64,000 nucleotides of DNA from Pseudoalteromonas haloplanktis ATCC 14393. GTDB taxonomy: Bacteria > Pseudomonadota > Gammaproteobacteria > Enterobacterales > Alteromonadaceae. The stretch is taken from assembly GCF_000238355.1 (NCBI RefSeq), contig NZ_AHCA01000004.1:62001-126000 (forward strand). Reading direction: 5' to 3'. The position numbers and the translations under genes were made by a program. Positions 36,819-45,159 of the stretch are shown here, one piece after another (the first letter of the stretch is position 1; each line of letters starts with the position of its first letter). The notes below the pieces were generated by a model that saw nothing but the letters and a program-made list of their open reading frames with translations, ran no database searches and was not told where the DNA came from.

Positions 36819-37814
36819 TTAAGAAGCTTGGTAGCGATTTGCTTGTTTGATACTAGCAAAGTCGTTAAAGCGAACACCGTGTTTTTTCATTACCGCTAGC
36901 ACTTTTTTACTGATCATCTGACGTAAATAAAATGGCTGATTCGGTACAAAATGATGAATTGTATGGGTATGACCAAAGTTAAAACAAAACAAATGAAATG
37001 GTGCAAACAAACGACTCGTTAATACATGTGTTTGCTCCAGCATATTGTTTACACCGCCATAGTAATGCATTGAAGATGTGACAAAGTTAAGTGAGCTCGA
37101 ACGTACAATATTAGGCACGATCAGTACCACCATTAAAAACTCAAACACCGCCATCACATCTAACAGTAAAACCGGTGAATTAGTTTCAAGTGGCATAAAT
37201 AAGTTCACCGAATGAAATATAATCACGCTATATAGAATTGCAAAATACGCGGTAGTTACCGGAAAACCAGCATTAAATACCTTAAAAAAGCTAAAGCCTT
37301 TAATTTCTTTACTAAAGCGTTTAGTGTTAATTAGTAGACCAAGCAAGCCGTCAACAATCACTAATGCGCGTAAAAATGGGTTTTTAATGCCGTTACCAAC
37401 TAAGCGCTCTTCAAGATCTTGATCAGTGCCCGAAGTTTTATGATGATGTAAATGCATTTTTCGGCGATACCATGGGCTAATGGTGTTTGGTCGCATTAGC
37501 CAAACGGTTAGCATCATAAAGTTATGTAAAAAAGGCTGGTTACTAAAATACTGCTTATGGATAAGGTCATGTTCGAGCTCGTGTGAAATTGAAGTCGCAA
37601 TGGCCGCTAATACAATACATAACCAAGCTGGAATAATAGCAAAATAATAAAGTGTTCCCACGCCAATTAAAGCGCCGAGAGATAATAATAGAATAGCCAT
37701 ACCTAAGGTATTTTGATGGGCTAGTAACGGGTGTTTTTGGCGAAGCTTAGCTTCTTCAGCTTTAATTGCCTTAACAATGGCTTGAATATTTTCTTTAGCA
37801 CTTAACGTGTTCAT
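36819..37814 (-). CDS. Membrane fatty acid desaturase family protein
   Basis: This 331-residue integral-membrane di-iron protein belongs to the FA desaturase superfamily (PF00487). The three His boxes are present: [20 protein letters not shown] and HTHTIHHF. Four or more hydrophobic helices surround them. It should introduce a double bond or hydroxyl group into an acyl chain or lipid, with the substrate unknown. The ATG at 37814 gives a normal N-terminus ([11 protein letters not shown]). The frame stays open upstream only because it runs through a 7-bp tandem array, which is not protein-coding. That array starts about 60 bp before the ATG and so lies in the promoter or 5' leader. Confidence 0.9.
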   Translation of the reverse strand: MNTLSAKENIQAIVKAIKAEEAKLRQKHPLLAHQNTLGMAILLLSLGALIGVGTLYYFAIIPAWLCIVLAAIATSISHELEHDLIHKQYFSNQPFLHNFMMLTVWLMRPNTISPWYRRKMHLHHHKTSGTDQDLEERLVGNGIKNPFLRALVIVDGLLGLLINTKRFSKEIKGFSFFKVFNAGFPVTTAYFAILYSVIIFHSVNLFMPLETNSPVLLLDVMAVFEFLMVVLIVPNIVRSSSLNFVTSSMHYYGGVNNMLEQTHVLTSRLFAPFHLFCFNFGHTHTIHHFVPNQPFYLRQMISKKVLAVMKKHGVRFNDFASIKQANRYQAS

Positions 37815-37876
37815 AAATAGCAACTGATAATCAAAGTTGCGCAGATGATACCCGAATAAATAAAAAGCTGCCATAG

Positions 37877-38009
37877 CGGGCAACGAGTAACGGGCAACGA
37901 GCAACGGGCAACGGGCAACGGGCAACGGGCAACGGGCAACAGGCAACGGGCAACGGGCAACGGGCAACGGGCAACGGGCAACGGGCAACGGGCAACGGGC
38001 AACGGGCAA
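37877..38009. repeat. Tandem array of a 7-bp unit, 19 copies
   Basis: There are nineteen contiguous units of CGGGCAA. Sixteen are perfect, and three differ by one or two bases (CGAGTAA, CGAGCAA, CAGGCAA). Because 7 is not a multiple of 3, all frames of the array read as the same PVARCPL-type repeat, which explains the long spurious open frames here. The array lies just upstream of the desaturase start. Confidence 0.97.
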
Positions 38010-38012
38010 CGG

Positions 38013-38057
38013 TTAAGTCAAGGTGTTTCTTATGGATATTAGCCTTCAAGTTCGTCC
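38013..38057. repeat. 45-bp direct repeat, copy 1
   Basis: A 45-bp segment starting TTAAGTCAAGGTGTTTC and ending TTCAAGTTCGTCC is identical to the segment 100 bp further on. It sits between the large and small 7-bp arrays. Confidence 0.95.
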
Positions 38058-38088
38058 GCAACGGCAACGGGCAACGGGCAACGGGCAA
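38056..38088. repeat. Small second array of the 7-bp unit
   Basis: Three perfect CGGGCAA units follow two shortened 6-bp units (CCGCAA, CGGCAA). The array follows copy 1 of the 45-bp repeat, so one event may have duplicated both the 45-bp segment and part of the array. Confidence 0.9.
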
Positions 38089-38112
38089 CGAAAAAATAAA
38101 AGTGTGGTTAGT

Positions 38113-38157
38113 TTAAGTCAAGGTGTTTCTTATGGATATTAGCCTTCAAGTTCGTCC
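38113..38157. repeat. 45-bp direct repeat, copy 2
   Basis: This copy is identical to the one exactly 100 bp upstream. It is followed by non-repeated sequence. It probably represents the ancestral flank of the array, with copy 1 made by slippage or unequal exchange. Confidence 0.95.
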
Positions 38158-38169
38158 TCATTTACTTCT

Positions 38170-38451
38170 CATTCCCTTCTCTTTGTGCAAAAAATTAAGT
38201 GAATTATTCACAAAGAGGTTGAGAGGCGCTGCGCTTAAGAGTAAGGGTCTAAAGGCTGAGGTTGGCGTAGGTCGTGCTTTAGCGCGTCAATTCCAATAGT
38301 TAATTGGTTCTCGCCATAAATGACGTATCTACATTGCTAGGTGTATACCCGCAACTCGTTGCTCGAATCCAGTGGCTTGTCATTCCCTTTTCTTTGGGAA
38401 AAAGACCTTTAATTGAATTATTCACAAATAGGTTGGTAGACGCTGCGCTTT
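38170..38451. repeat. Pair of imperfect ~70-bp intergenic repeats
   Basis: Segments 38170-38237 and 38381-38451 share CATTCCCTT(C/T)TCTTTG, then GAATTATTCACAAA and the ending CGCTGCGCTT. The first copy contains a perfect 9-bp inverted repeat (CTCTTTGTG and CACAAAGAG). Between the two copies I see no gene. Confidence 0.7.
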
Positions 38452-38586
38452 AGAGGAATATATTTACTTATTAAATTATAATTGACCGTCAATCTTTAAA
38501 GGCGGTCAAAAAGCATACTAACACCTATTGACAGAGTTAAGGCTTATATGTGTTATAAGCCAAATGCTCGATGTTTAAATAATGCA

Positions 38587-38784
38587 CTAAAATAACCCAA
38601 CTATTTTGAATAGTGCTACAAATACCAACAATACAACAATTACATTTGGAAAATACGGATGTTTTGTCTTCATCCACGTTAGAGCCGGTGATTTTTTAGA
38701 AGTAACAAGTACACCGCCAAAGTGCAACGCACCGACTATGCAAATAAAAATTACTACAATGCTGCTTACTGGTTCAGAGATCAA
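38587..38784 (-). CDS. Hypothetical small two-helix membrane protein
   Basis: This 65-residue protein has two hydrophobic helices, IVVIFICIVGALHFGGVLV and the C-terminal PNVIVVLLVFVALFKIVGLF, separated by a short basic loop (SKKSPALTWMKTKHPY). It starts with TTG, but an AAGGAG site lies about 6 bp upstream, which supports translation. The family is unknown. Confidence 0.55.
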   Translation of the reverse strand: MISEPVSSIVVIFICIVGALHFGGVLVTSKKSPALTWMKTKHPYFPNVIVVLLVFVALFKIVGLF

Positions 38785-39006
38785 CGTAGCTCCTTGGGCT
38801 TATAATTTTATAGTGCGCTAAGGGCGAATATTTCTGTTCCGACCACACTCACATTTATACTTTAAACAGTTTCAACAAATTATCTAAGGCATTGCTATTA
38901 TTAAGTTTTCTACTATTTTCAAGCAAAGCTAAATGGAACAATATACACGCGTCGCTCATTTCTTGATTGTATGAGCAAAAAACAAGTCGACTACAATACC
39001 CTCATG

Positions 39007-39483
39007 TTAAACATCACAACTTTTAACCATTGCCAGCTTTTCAATACCGTGTTCTGGCGTCCATCTTTTGAACTCAACAAAGCCATGTTTTTTATATAGC
39101 TTAATAGCGGGTTCGTTTACCACGGCGGTCTCGACGATCGCAGTTGTTATAGCTGCGCAAATAACGCATTCACTTAGCGCATAGCGAATTAACTTATCGG
39201 CAATGCCTTTTCTAAAATGATCAGGGTCAACCACTAAGCTATTAATTTCTAATCCCTCATTACCGATTGCCAGCTCAATAACCCCCGCGAGCTGCGTATC
39301 GTTATAAAATCCATAAAAAAGCGTTGGCGAATTTTGGATGTCAGTAACAGTGCGCGATAAAGGCGGAAAATTAAGTGCACCTATTATCTCAGCTTCTATT
39401 TTATAGGAACGCTGTAAAGTGATGTAAATTTGCTTTGCGACAAAATCATTTGCATTGTCTAATTTTGTGATCATTAACTTCAC
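39007..39483 (-). CDS. GNAT-family N-acetyltransferase
   Basis: This 158-residue protein has the GNAT fold: a central LEINSLVVDPDHFRKGIADKL with the acetyl-CoA pyrophosphate loop (R-K-G-I-A), and the C-terminal NEPAIKLYKKHGFVEFKRW. It transfers an acetyl group from acetyl-CoA to an unknown amine or protein. An alternative ATG three codons in is possible. It is transcribed away from the duplicated gene downstream. Confidence 0.85.
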   Translation of the reverse strand: MKLMITKLDNANDFVAKQIYITLQRSYKIEAEIIGALNFPPLSRTVTDIQNSPTLFYGFYNDTQLAGVIELAIGNEGLEINSLVVDPDHFRKGIADKLIRYALSECVICAAITTAIVETAVVNEPAIKLYKKHGFVEFKRWTPEHGIEKLAMVKSCDV

Positions 39484-39651
39484 TCCCTGTTATAAGCATT
39501 ATGTTTGTACCAAGTGCCAATAGATTAAGTTTATTTGCTCTTCCAATAACATTATAAGTGCTTTTAATCTATCGAAAAAACGACTAACTCAATACATTAA
39601 CTGCAGACATTTGCACCGCAATGATAAAGTAACTGCGTCGAAAGCTGATAT

Positions 39652-39669
39652 ACATTACCTAGCTGTAAT
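39652..39669 (+). promoter_or_regulatory. Conserved 18-bp upstream element, copy 1
   Basis: ACATTACCTAGCTGTAAT is identical upstream of both copies of the duplicated beta-rich gene, while the surrounding sequence has drifted. It contains a short dyad (ATTAC and GTAAT). It lies 100 bp before the start of copy 1, so it is a candidate operator or promoter element. Confidence 0.45.
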
Positions 39670-39768
39670 ACCCTGTAATATGTATTTCTTGGCAATCCCC
39701 CTACACTTTCCATCGATTAATGAATGCCCGCACAATAGTGTGCAGCACTTAATAAAAGGAAGAATAAA

Positions 39769-40152
39769 ATGTCTGGTGAAAGCTTATATCTCGTAAAATT
39801 ACAGTTTCAATCTGGTGTTGTTGGTGGTGGCTCAATGGAAATTCAGTTTGCTGTTGATCCAAAAACAGATGCGCTAAATGGTCGCGCTAATGGTCATATT
39901 CAAGAAGGTACGCAACATTCACCACAGTTCACATCAAGCGCTTCAGGGCACATGCATGCAACTGGCTATAATGATATAACTAAAGTTGGCGCGCTAACAG
40001 GTCAAGCCGTGGTGTCTTTTCCGCCTCCTGCGATTGGTAGCTATCTATCACCTTTTACCGCAAGTTTTGCTGTAGATAACCAGTGGAATGGCAAAGGCAG
40101 CTTTTCAGTAGGTGATAACACCTACCAATGTAAAGTGAGCTTAATTGACTAA
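39769..40152 (+). CDS. Small beta-rich protein of unknown function, copy 1 (DUF1842-like)
   Basis: This 127-residue protein has no signal peptide and looks all-beta, with many Gly, Ser and Asn and the segments GGGSMEIQFAVDP, HIQEGTQHSPQF and VVSFPPPAIGSY. The pattern resembles the DUF1842 family, but I am not certain. The start has AAGGAAG at good spacing. A near-identical second copy lies 1.7 kb downstream. Only a conserved Cys near the C-terminus (YQCKVSL) stands out. Its function is unknown. Confidence 0.75.
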   Translation: MSGESLYLVKLQFQSGVVGGGSMEIQFAVDPKTDALNGRANGHIQEGTQHSPQFTSSASGHMHATGYNDITKVGALTGQAVVSFPPPAIGSYLSPFTASFAVDNQWNGKGSFSVGDNTYQCKVSLID

Positions 40153-40171
40153 ATAGGTCATAGTTAGCTTT

Positions 40172-40203
40172 ATATTAAGCGGCGAGCATGCGTCGCTTAA
40201 TAT
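40172..40203 (+). terminator. Hairpin after copy 1
   Basis: ATATTAAGCG pairs with CGCTTAATAT; the stem extends inward past one mismatch to close a small AGCATG loop. It lies 20 bp after the stop codon. The T-tract is weak, so termination efficiency is uncertain. Confidence 0.55.
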
Positions 40204-40226
40204 CAACTCATATTTTAGCCGCTCTG

Positions 40227-40694
40227 TTACTGAGCAATGTGCTTTGTCATAACCTGCACCTCAACACCACGATTATTAACCTGCTCGATTGGCTGCCAAC
40301 CTAGTTGTTTATAAAGGCCACCGTCTAATTTTTCAGTCTGTAAGTGAATATCAGTAACGCCTAGTGAAACCGCAACAGATTCAAGGTGATTAACTAATGC
40401 AGAAGCCACTCCTTTACTTCGGTGTTTAGTATCAATATACACCCCGCCTACCCAATGCTCTTTATCGGGGTAAATAGTCATTTCATGGTAACGTAAGTGT
40501 GCCACCCCCAACACATCTTCGCCCTCAACGGCCATGATAACTAACGGGATACTGTCGCGGTTTAAGTAATCATTTAGCTTATTGTTAAATAACTCTACAG
40601 ATGAGCCTTCAACCAAGTGTCCCCACTGCTGAAAGTACCACTTTGCTATAACGGGCTTCATGTGAGCCTTATCAGCAAGAAATATAAAATCCAA
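40227..40694 (-). CDS. GNAT-family N-acetyltransferase
   Basis: This protein of about 155 residues has an acetyl-CoA motif (VYIDTKHRSKGVASALVNHL), then LQTEKLDGGLYKQLGWQPIE. I place the start at a TTG preceded by AAGGAG 9 bp upstream, which gives MDFIFLADKAHMKPVIAKW. A TTG 51 bp further upstream has no such site. The segment VIAKWYFQQWGHL is shared with GNATs that often sit in accessory regions. The substrate is unknown. Confidence 0.82.
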   Translation of the reverse strand: MDFIFLADKAHMKPVIAKWYFQQWGHLVEGSSVELFNNKLNDYLNRDSIPLVIMAVEGEDVLGVAHLRYHEMTIYPDKEHWVGGVYIDTKHRSKGVASALVNHLESVAVSLGVTDIHLQTEKLDGGLYKQLGWQPIEQVNNRGVEVQVMTKHIAQ

Positions 40695-40782
40695 CCAAAC
40701 GCACTCCTTGTAAATTTCAAATATTGAGTTAACAACTGATTCCAACTTTAATTGAGGAAGCCCTATGCAAAATCAACCAATC

Positions 40783-41409
40783 CTAACGTTCGCTCAGTGC
40801 TATTTTACCTGCTAAACCAATTAGCAATACTCCCGATACTCCTTCCAATATTCGCGTGTATCTACCTGCATTAGGTCGATTAAACAACCAACTTCCAACA
40901 GTTGCATACAGCACATTACAAAGCGTTGCTAACACACTGAAAATTAATCCTAAAACCAGTAATTGCGATGCTGCTGAGCCAGTGGATGTATTTATAAATT
41001 GCGGAAGAAATGAGAGAAAGAACAAAGCAACTTTAGGGTTCAAAACACTGACCACAACACCCTGCATAAAAATATTTCCTTTTGTATCTTCACTTTCACT
41101 AACGACTACCTGGCTATTTCCTCTGTACATGGAAATAAGTGCTTGAACACCTAAATAAACTAAATAAAGAGCACCAAGCCATTTAACGATACTAAAAGCC
41201 AAAGCTGAACTTAAAATAATGGCTGATAAGCCGACACAAGCCGCTAATGTATGAAAAAAGTAACCAACACCCAAGCCAAGCGCAGCTTTCATGCCACTGA
41301 CCATCTTTCCTTTCATGGTATTTGATACGATGTAGATAACATCAGGCCCCGGTATTAAATTGATAGTCAGACAAGCAATAACAAATAACATCATTGAATT
41401 AAATTCCAT
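40783..41409 (-). CDS. LysE/RhtB-family exporter
   Basis: This 208-residue, six-helix membrane protein belongs to the LysE superfamily. The signature LTINLIPGPDVIYIVSNT at the N-terminus, the G-x3-A-LGLGVGYF pattern and the C-terminal GVSGVLLIGLAGKIAL are typical of RhtB-type amino-acid exporters. It should export an amino acid or derivative using the proton gradient. A GGAG site precedes the ATG. It lies 37 bp upstream of the GNAT gene on the same strand and may be cotranscribed with it. Confidence 0.9.
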   Translation of the reverse strand: MEFNSMMLFVIACLTINLIPGPDVIYIVSNTMKGKMVSGMKAALGLGVGYFFHTLAACVGLSAIILSSALAFSIVKWLGALYLVYLGVQALISMYRGNSQVVVSESEDTKGNIFMQGVVVSVLNPKVALFFLSFLPQFINTSTGSAASQLLVLGLIFSVLATLCNVLYATVGSWLFNRPNAGRYTRILEGVSGVLLIGLAGKIALSER

Positions 41410-41800
41410 TAACTTTCTCCATTTTTACTATTAAGGCTTTATATTGGGTTTTTATACACATTACTAGCTTTGCAATGTCGTGCTCAAGTTGTCCATTTTT
41501 TACGCTCAACATAGCTATGTTTTTGAAACCACAAAAACTGTCGCTGAGTTTTTATATGATTAACTATACAAGATAAATAAAGAGAATTGAATGTACCTAC
41601 TGGTGGTACTTTTGATTTATTTGAAAATAAATTAATAACGGCTGTTTATTTGCACCACTTGCAAATCGAGCAAGCTCGTCTGCTTTTTTAATAGCTCACA
41701 ATCTACCTGCACTCCTAATCTATCGCAAAACGACTAACCCAACACATTACAGCAGATATTAGGACTGCAATAATAGAGCGACTATGCCGTAAACGAATTA

Positions 41801-41818
41801 ACATTACCTAGCTGTAAT
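41801..41818 (+). promoter_or_regulatory. Conserved 18-bp upstream element, copy 2
   Basis: The same ACATTACCTAGCTGTAAT as upstream of copy 1, here 83 bp before the mutated start codon of copy 2. Homology between the two upstream regions covers more than 100 bp in patches (for example TAATCTATCG and ACGACTAAC). Confidence 0.45.
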
Positions 41819-41835
41819 ATGTCTTTTTCAGCAGT

Positions 41836-41878
41836 CATTCTTCACTGTTACTTGGTTACTAAGTAACAGTGAAGAATG
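41836..41878. repeat. Perfect 18-bp inverted repeat hairpin in copy 2 leader
   Basis: CATTCTTCACTGTTACTT and AAGTAACAGTGAAGAATG form a perfect 18-bp stem with the loop GGTTACT. It lies between the conserved upstream element and the degraded start of copy 2, and is absent from copy 1's leader. It may be a small inserted element or a transcription-blocking hairpin. Confidence 0.9.
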
Positions 41879-41900
41879 CATATACAGAGGGAAGAAGAAA

Positions 41901-42257
41901 ATATCTGGTGAAAGTTTTGGTGTTGTTGGTGGTGGCTCAATGGAGATTCAGTTTGCTGTTGATCCAAAAACAGATGCGCTAAATGGTCGCGCTAATGGTC
42001 ATATTCAAGAAGGCACACAACATTCACCACAGTTTACATCTAGCGCTTCAGGGCATATGCATGCAACTGGCTATAATGATGTTACTAAAGTTGGCGCGCT
42101 AACAGGTCAAGCCGTGGTTTCCTTTCCGCCTCCTGCGATTGGTAGCTATCTATCACCATTTACAGCAAGCTTTGCTGTAGATAACCAGTGGAATGGCAAA
42201 GGTAGCTTTTCAGTAGGTGACAACACCTACCAATGTAAAGTGAGCTTAATTGACTAA
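41901..42257 (+). pseudogene. Second copy of the small beta-rich protein, start lost and 5'-shortened
   Basis: From GGTGTTGTTGG onward this is a near-identical copy of the gene at 39769. The start codon is changed from ATG to ATA (41901-41903). Nine codons after the fifth have been deleted in frame. The last 105 codons are intact and open from an ATG at 41940. Over this stretch about 13 codons differ synonymously and only one amino acid differs (Ile to Val). The 3' part was thus under selection until recently, or is still translated from the internal ATG, which has GGTGG upstream. It is either a young pseudogene or a truncated variant. Confidence 0.7.
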
Positions 42258-42279
42258 ACTGACTGAAGTTAGTTTTTAT

Positions 42280-42317
42280 ATTAAATGGCGTTCAATCCCC
42301 CCTGAATGCCATTTAAT
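42280..42317 (+). terminator. Hairpin after copy 2
   Basis: ATTAAATGGCGTTCA pairs with TGAATGCCATTTAAT (15 bp with one G-T pair) around a C-rich loop. It lies 22 bp after the stop codon. It differs in sequence from the hairpin after copy 1, although the position is the same. Confidence 0.6.
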
Positions 42318-42639
42318 GGTTACCAAGCAACAACACTGCGCAGTATACGAGTATCGTAGCCGGCGACGGAGCCATACTTGAAAGCTCTGTATTGTCTGAT
42401 CCATGAGAGTTTCCATCGCCAGAGATTTCAATATCTTGCCATCTTTCACACTCTGAGGATATGGCTGTAATTATCAAAAGCATCACATAAATTAAAATTA
42501 GCCCTGCCGAATACGATTACCCCCATCCCTTTTACGTCCTAACCTCTTTGATTTATTAATATTTTTATTCAATTAACGTCATTAAGCTTTAATAATTAAG
42601 GTCTAATGTGGCGGCTACTTTATAACACACGGAACAATC
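42318..42639. other. Intergenic region before the cpdB-like gene
   Basis: About 320 bp without a supported gene. No long open frame with a ribosome-binding site, repeat or strong hairpin was seen. The last part is AT-rich and should hold the promoter of the cpdB-like gene. Confidence 0.5.
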
Positions 42640-44688
42640 ATGAAAACCATGGATCTAACAAGCACTTTTTTTAAAACAACGCTTGCATTAAGCGTAGCAC
42701 TTTCATTGACAGCATGTATCAGTGATAAAAATGATGATGAGCCATCGCCAACAACGGTAAACTTGCGTGTAATGGAAACTACCGACATTCACATGTACCT
42801 ATCTAATTATGATTATTTTGCGCAAGCGCCATCAGAAACGCTTGGCTTTGTTAATACAGCAACGTTAATAAAAGAAGCACGCAATGAAGTACAAAATAGC
42901 GTACTGGTTGATAATGGTGATCTTATTCAAAATAGCCCACTAGGCGACTATGAAGCAATCATTCGTAAAGATGACATCTTAAATGGCGCTACCCATGTAG
43001 TTTATAAAGCAATGAACTTGCTTGATTACGACGTCGCAAATCTAGGTAACCACGAATTTAACTTTGGTTTAGAGTTTTTAGATGCAACTTTGCAAGGCGC
43101 AGACTTCCCATATATAAACGCTAACGTCTATATAGATGATGGCGATAACAGTGACGAAAATGACAAAAATCGTTACACCCCTTATTACATCCAAGAAAAA
43201 ATCGTTTTCGATGAAAACAATAACGAACAAACAATCAAAATCGGTTATTTGGGGTTAACGCCACCACAAATTATGCAATGGGATAATGCACATTTACAGG
43301 GTAAAGTAATAGCTAAAGACATTATTAAAACAGCTGAAAAATTCATTCCACAAATGAAAGCTGAAGGCGCTGATATCATCATCGCTATTCCACATTCAGG
43401 GTTAACAGCCAGCGCAAAAGAAGACTTAGCAGAAAACACAGCGCTTTATTTATCACTAGTGCCAGGTATTGATGCAATTCTATTTGGTCATAACCACCGC
43501 ATATTCCCTGGTGATGCTGCTTACGACGGGTTTGAATTTGCTGGTATCGACAACGTAAATGGTAAGCTCAATGGTGTGCCTGCGGTTATGCCTGGTTTTT
43601 TTGGTAATCATTTAGGTGTTATTGATTTAGTGATCGACCCAACTAAAGATGGCGGCTGGCAAGTCGTTAGCTCTCGTGTTGAAAATCGTGCAATTAGTGG
43701 CACTGATGAAAATGGTGATTTTGTTGACTTAGCCGTAGCTGATACTGATGTTGCAGCCGCAATTGAACTTGAGCATAAAGCAACGATTGAATGGGTTAGC
43801 GAACCATTTGCAAAAATCTCTGCGCCTATTTATAGCTTTTTTGCACTTGTTCAAGATGATCCATCAATTCAAATTGTTTCAGACGCACAAATTGCCTGGG
43901 GGGAAGCATTTATTCAGGGTACTGAGCTTGATGGCCTCCCCGTTCTATCTGCTGCTGCGCCATTTAGAGCAGGCCGTAATGGTATTGAAGATTACACTAA
44001 CGTTAAGGCTGGCGATATCGCCTTATTAGACACTGTAAGCTTATACGTTTACCCGAACACTATTCGCATGGTACGCGTAACAGGAAAAGATGTTAAAGAA
44101 TGGCTTGAGCGCTCAGCAGGTCAATTTAATCAAATAGATGTAAACAGTAGCGCGCAACAAAACCTACTCGATACCACTTTCCCGTCATTTAATTTTGATA
44201 TAATTGATGGCGTAACGTTCGAGATAGATGTAACTCAGGCTAAACGATACGACAACGATGGTAATTTAGTTAACGCCGAAAGCTCGCGCATTACCAACTT
44301 GCAATACCAAGGTGAAGCGATTGATTTAACCGCTGAGTTTTTAGTGGTAACTAACAACTATCGAGCATCTGGTGGTGGTAACTTCCCAGCAATAGATGGC
44401 ACCAGCCGTGAAACGTTTGAAGGCCCGGATGAAAACCGTGGTGTACTCAGAAACTATATTATTAGTGAAGCAGCTAAAAGTGCAGAAGGCAGCATAGATC
44501 CTTCAGCTGATAACAACTGGCGCTTTGCGACAGTGGACACTGACACTGATTTAAATGTGGTCTTTAGAACATCCCCACTGGATGCAGTAGCAAGTATTGC
44601 GCAAACGCTACCAGCTGTAAGCCCTACATCACCTATCGAGTTAGATGAAAACGGCTTTGCTCTTTATAGCATTGACTTAAAGCAATAA
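42640..44688 (+). CDS. cpdB: 2',3'-cyclic-nucleotide 2'-phosphodiesterase/3'-nucleotidase, lipoprotein
   Basis: This 682-residue bifunctional nucleotidase of the 5'-nucleotidase superfamily hydrolyses 2',3'-cyclic nucleotides and 3'-nucleotides to nucleosides for uptake. The metallophosphoesterase motifs are present: TTDIHMYLSNYDY, DNGDLIQNSP, LGNHEFNFG, HSGLTAS and FGHNHRIFPG. The C-terminal substrate domain contains AAPFRAGRNGIEDY and TNNYRASGGGNFPA. The YDY and GNFP segments are typical of CpdB rather than of UshA. Unlike the soluble enterobacterial enzyme, it has a lipoprotein signal with lipobox LTAC, so it should be membrane-anchored in the periplasm. A strong terminator follows. Confidence 0.92.
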   Translation: MKTMDLTSTFFKTTLALSVALSLTACISDKNDDEPSPTTVNLRVMETTDIHMYLSNYDYFAQAPSETLGFVNTATLIKEARNEVQNSVLVDNGDLIQNSPLGDYEAIIRKDDILNGATHVVYKAMNLLDYDVANLGNHEFNFGLEFLDATLQGADFPYINANVYIDDGDNSDENDKNRYTPYYIQEKIVFDENNNEQTIKIGYLGLTPPQIMQWDNAHLQGKVIAKDIIKTAEKFIPQMKAEGADIIIAIPHSGLTASAKEDLAENTALYLSLVPGIDAILFGHNHRIFPGDAAYDGFEFAGIDNVNGKLNGVPAVMPGFFGNHLGVIDLVIDPTKDGGWQVVSSRVENRAISGTDENGDFVDLAVADTDVAAAIELEHKATIEWVSEPFAKISAPIYSFFALVQDDPSIQIVSDAQIAWGEAFIQGTELDGLPVLSAAAPFRAGRNGIEDYTNVKAGDIALLDTVSLYVYPNTIRMVRVTGKDVKEWLERSAGQFNQIDVNSSAQQNLLDTTFPSFNFDIIDGVTFEIDVTQAKRYDNDGNLVNAESSRITNLQYQGEAIDLTAEFLVVTNNYRASGGGNFPAIDGTSRETFEGPDENRGVLRNYIISEAAKSAEGSIDPSADNNWRFATVDTDTDLNVVFRTSPLDAVASIAQTLPAVSPTSPIELDENGFALYSIDLKQ

Positions 44689-44705
44689 AATCTAGCTAAA
44701 ATACT

Positions 44706-44738
44706 AAGTCAGTTGTTGGTTTAACAACTGACTTTTTT
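44706..44738 (+). terminator. Rho-independent terminator of cpdB
   Basis: AAGTCAGTTGTT and AACAACTGACTT form a perfect 12-bp stem around GGTTT, followed by a T-run. It lies 17 bp after the cpdB stop codon. Confidence 0.92.
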
Positions 44739-44787
44739 GTTCTTAAATTTGTATAGCTTCCGCCCAAGTTCACTTTGCTACAGGCAT

Positions 44788-44818
44788 AAAAAAACCCCGA
44801 CCAATTTGGCCAGGGTTA
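44788..44818 (-). terminator. Rho-independent terminator of tRNA-Leu
   Basis: On the minus strand AACCCTGGCC and GGTCGGGGTT pair with a small mismatch around AAATT, then a run of seven T residues follows. It begins 8 bp after the CCA end of the tRNA. Confidence 0.85.
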
Positions 44819-44825
44819 TCAAAAG

Positions 44826-44910
44826 TGGTACCAGCGGCCGGACTTGAACCGGCACGCCTTGCGGCAGGGGATTTTGAATCCCCCATGTATACCAATTTCA
44901 TCACGCTGGC
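44826..44910 (-). tRNA. tRNA-Leu (anticodon CAA)
   Basis: The 85-nt tRNA reads from GCCAGCG to the encoded CCA. The acceptor stem is GCCAGCG/CGCTGGT with a G-U first pair, as in other bacterial leucine tRNAs. The anticodon stem GGGGA/TCCCC encloses TTCAAAA, giving anticodon CAA for UUG. A long variable arm (TGCCGCAAGGCG) and the T-loop GGTTCAAGTCC are present. Confidence 0.97.
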
Positions 44911-45159
44911 ATCATTTTTCTTTAACCTTCTAACATGAGAAGATAAAGAAAAACCACTTTAGAGCTAAGACTTATCGAGCTATCTTCGTCTCTATGGCAA
45001 GCATTATACAAACAATCACAGACGCAGCAAGCGTTTTTTACAAAACCCCGATCAACCGCTTAACAATTAAGCAACCATTAACATTCCCCTATTTAAACCA
45101 ATTACGCAGTGGCTAGTATTTGTCTCGCTATTTGCTAAACTAGCGCGCATATTAACTTT

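Noticed and set aside
37814..38088. Long open frames encoding repeated PVARCPL upstream of the desaturase
   Set aside because: They arise because a 7-bp tandem array lacks stop codons in all three minus-strand frames. The desaturase has a normal start at 37814, and no ribosome-binding site supports the extended frames.
37877..38157. Possible CRISPR array
   Set aside because: The repeat unit is 7 bp and contiguous without spacers, and the 45-bp repeats occur only twice. There are no cas genes in the window.
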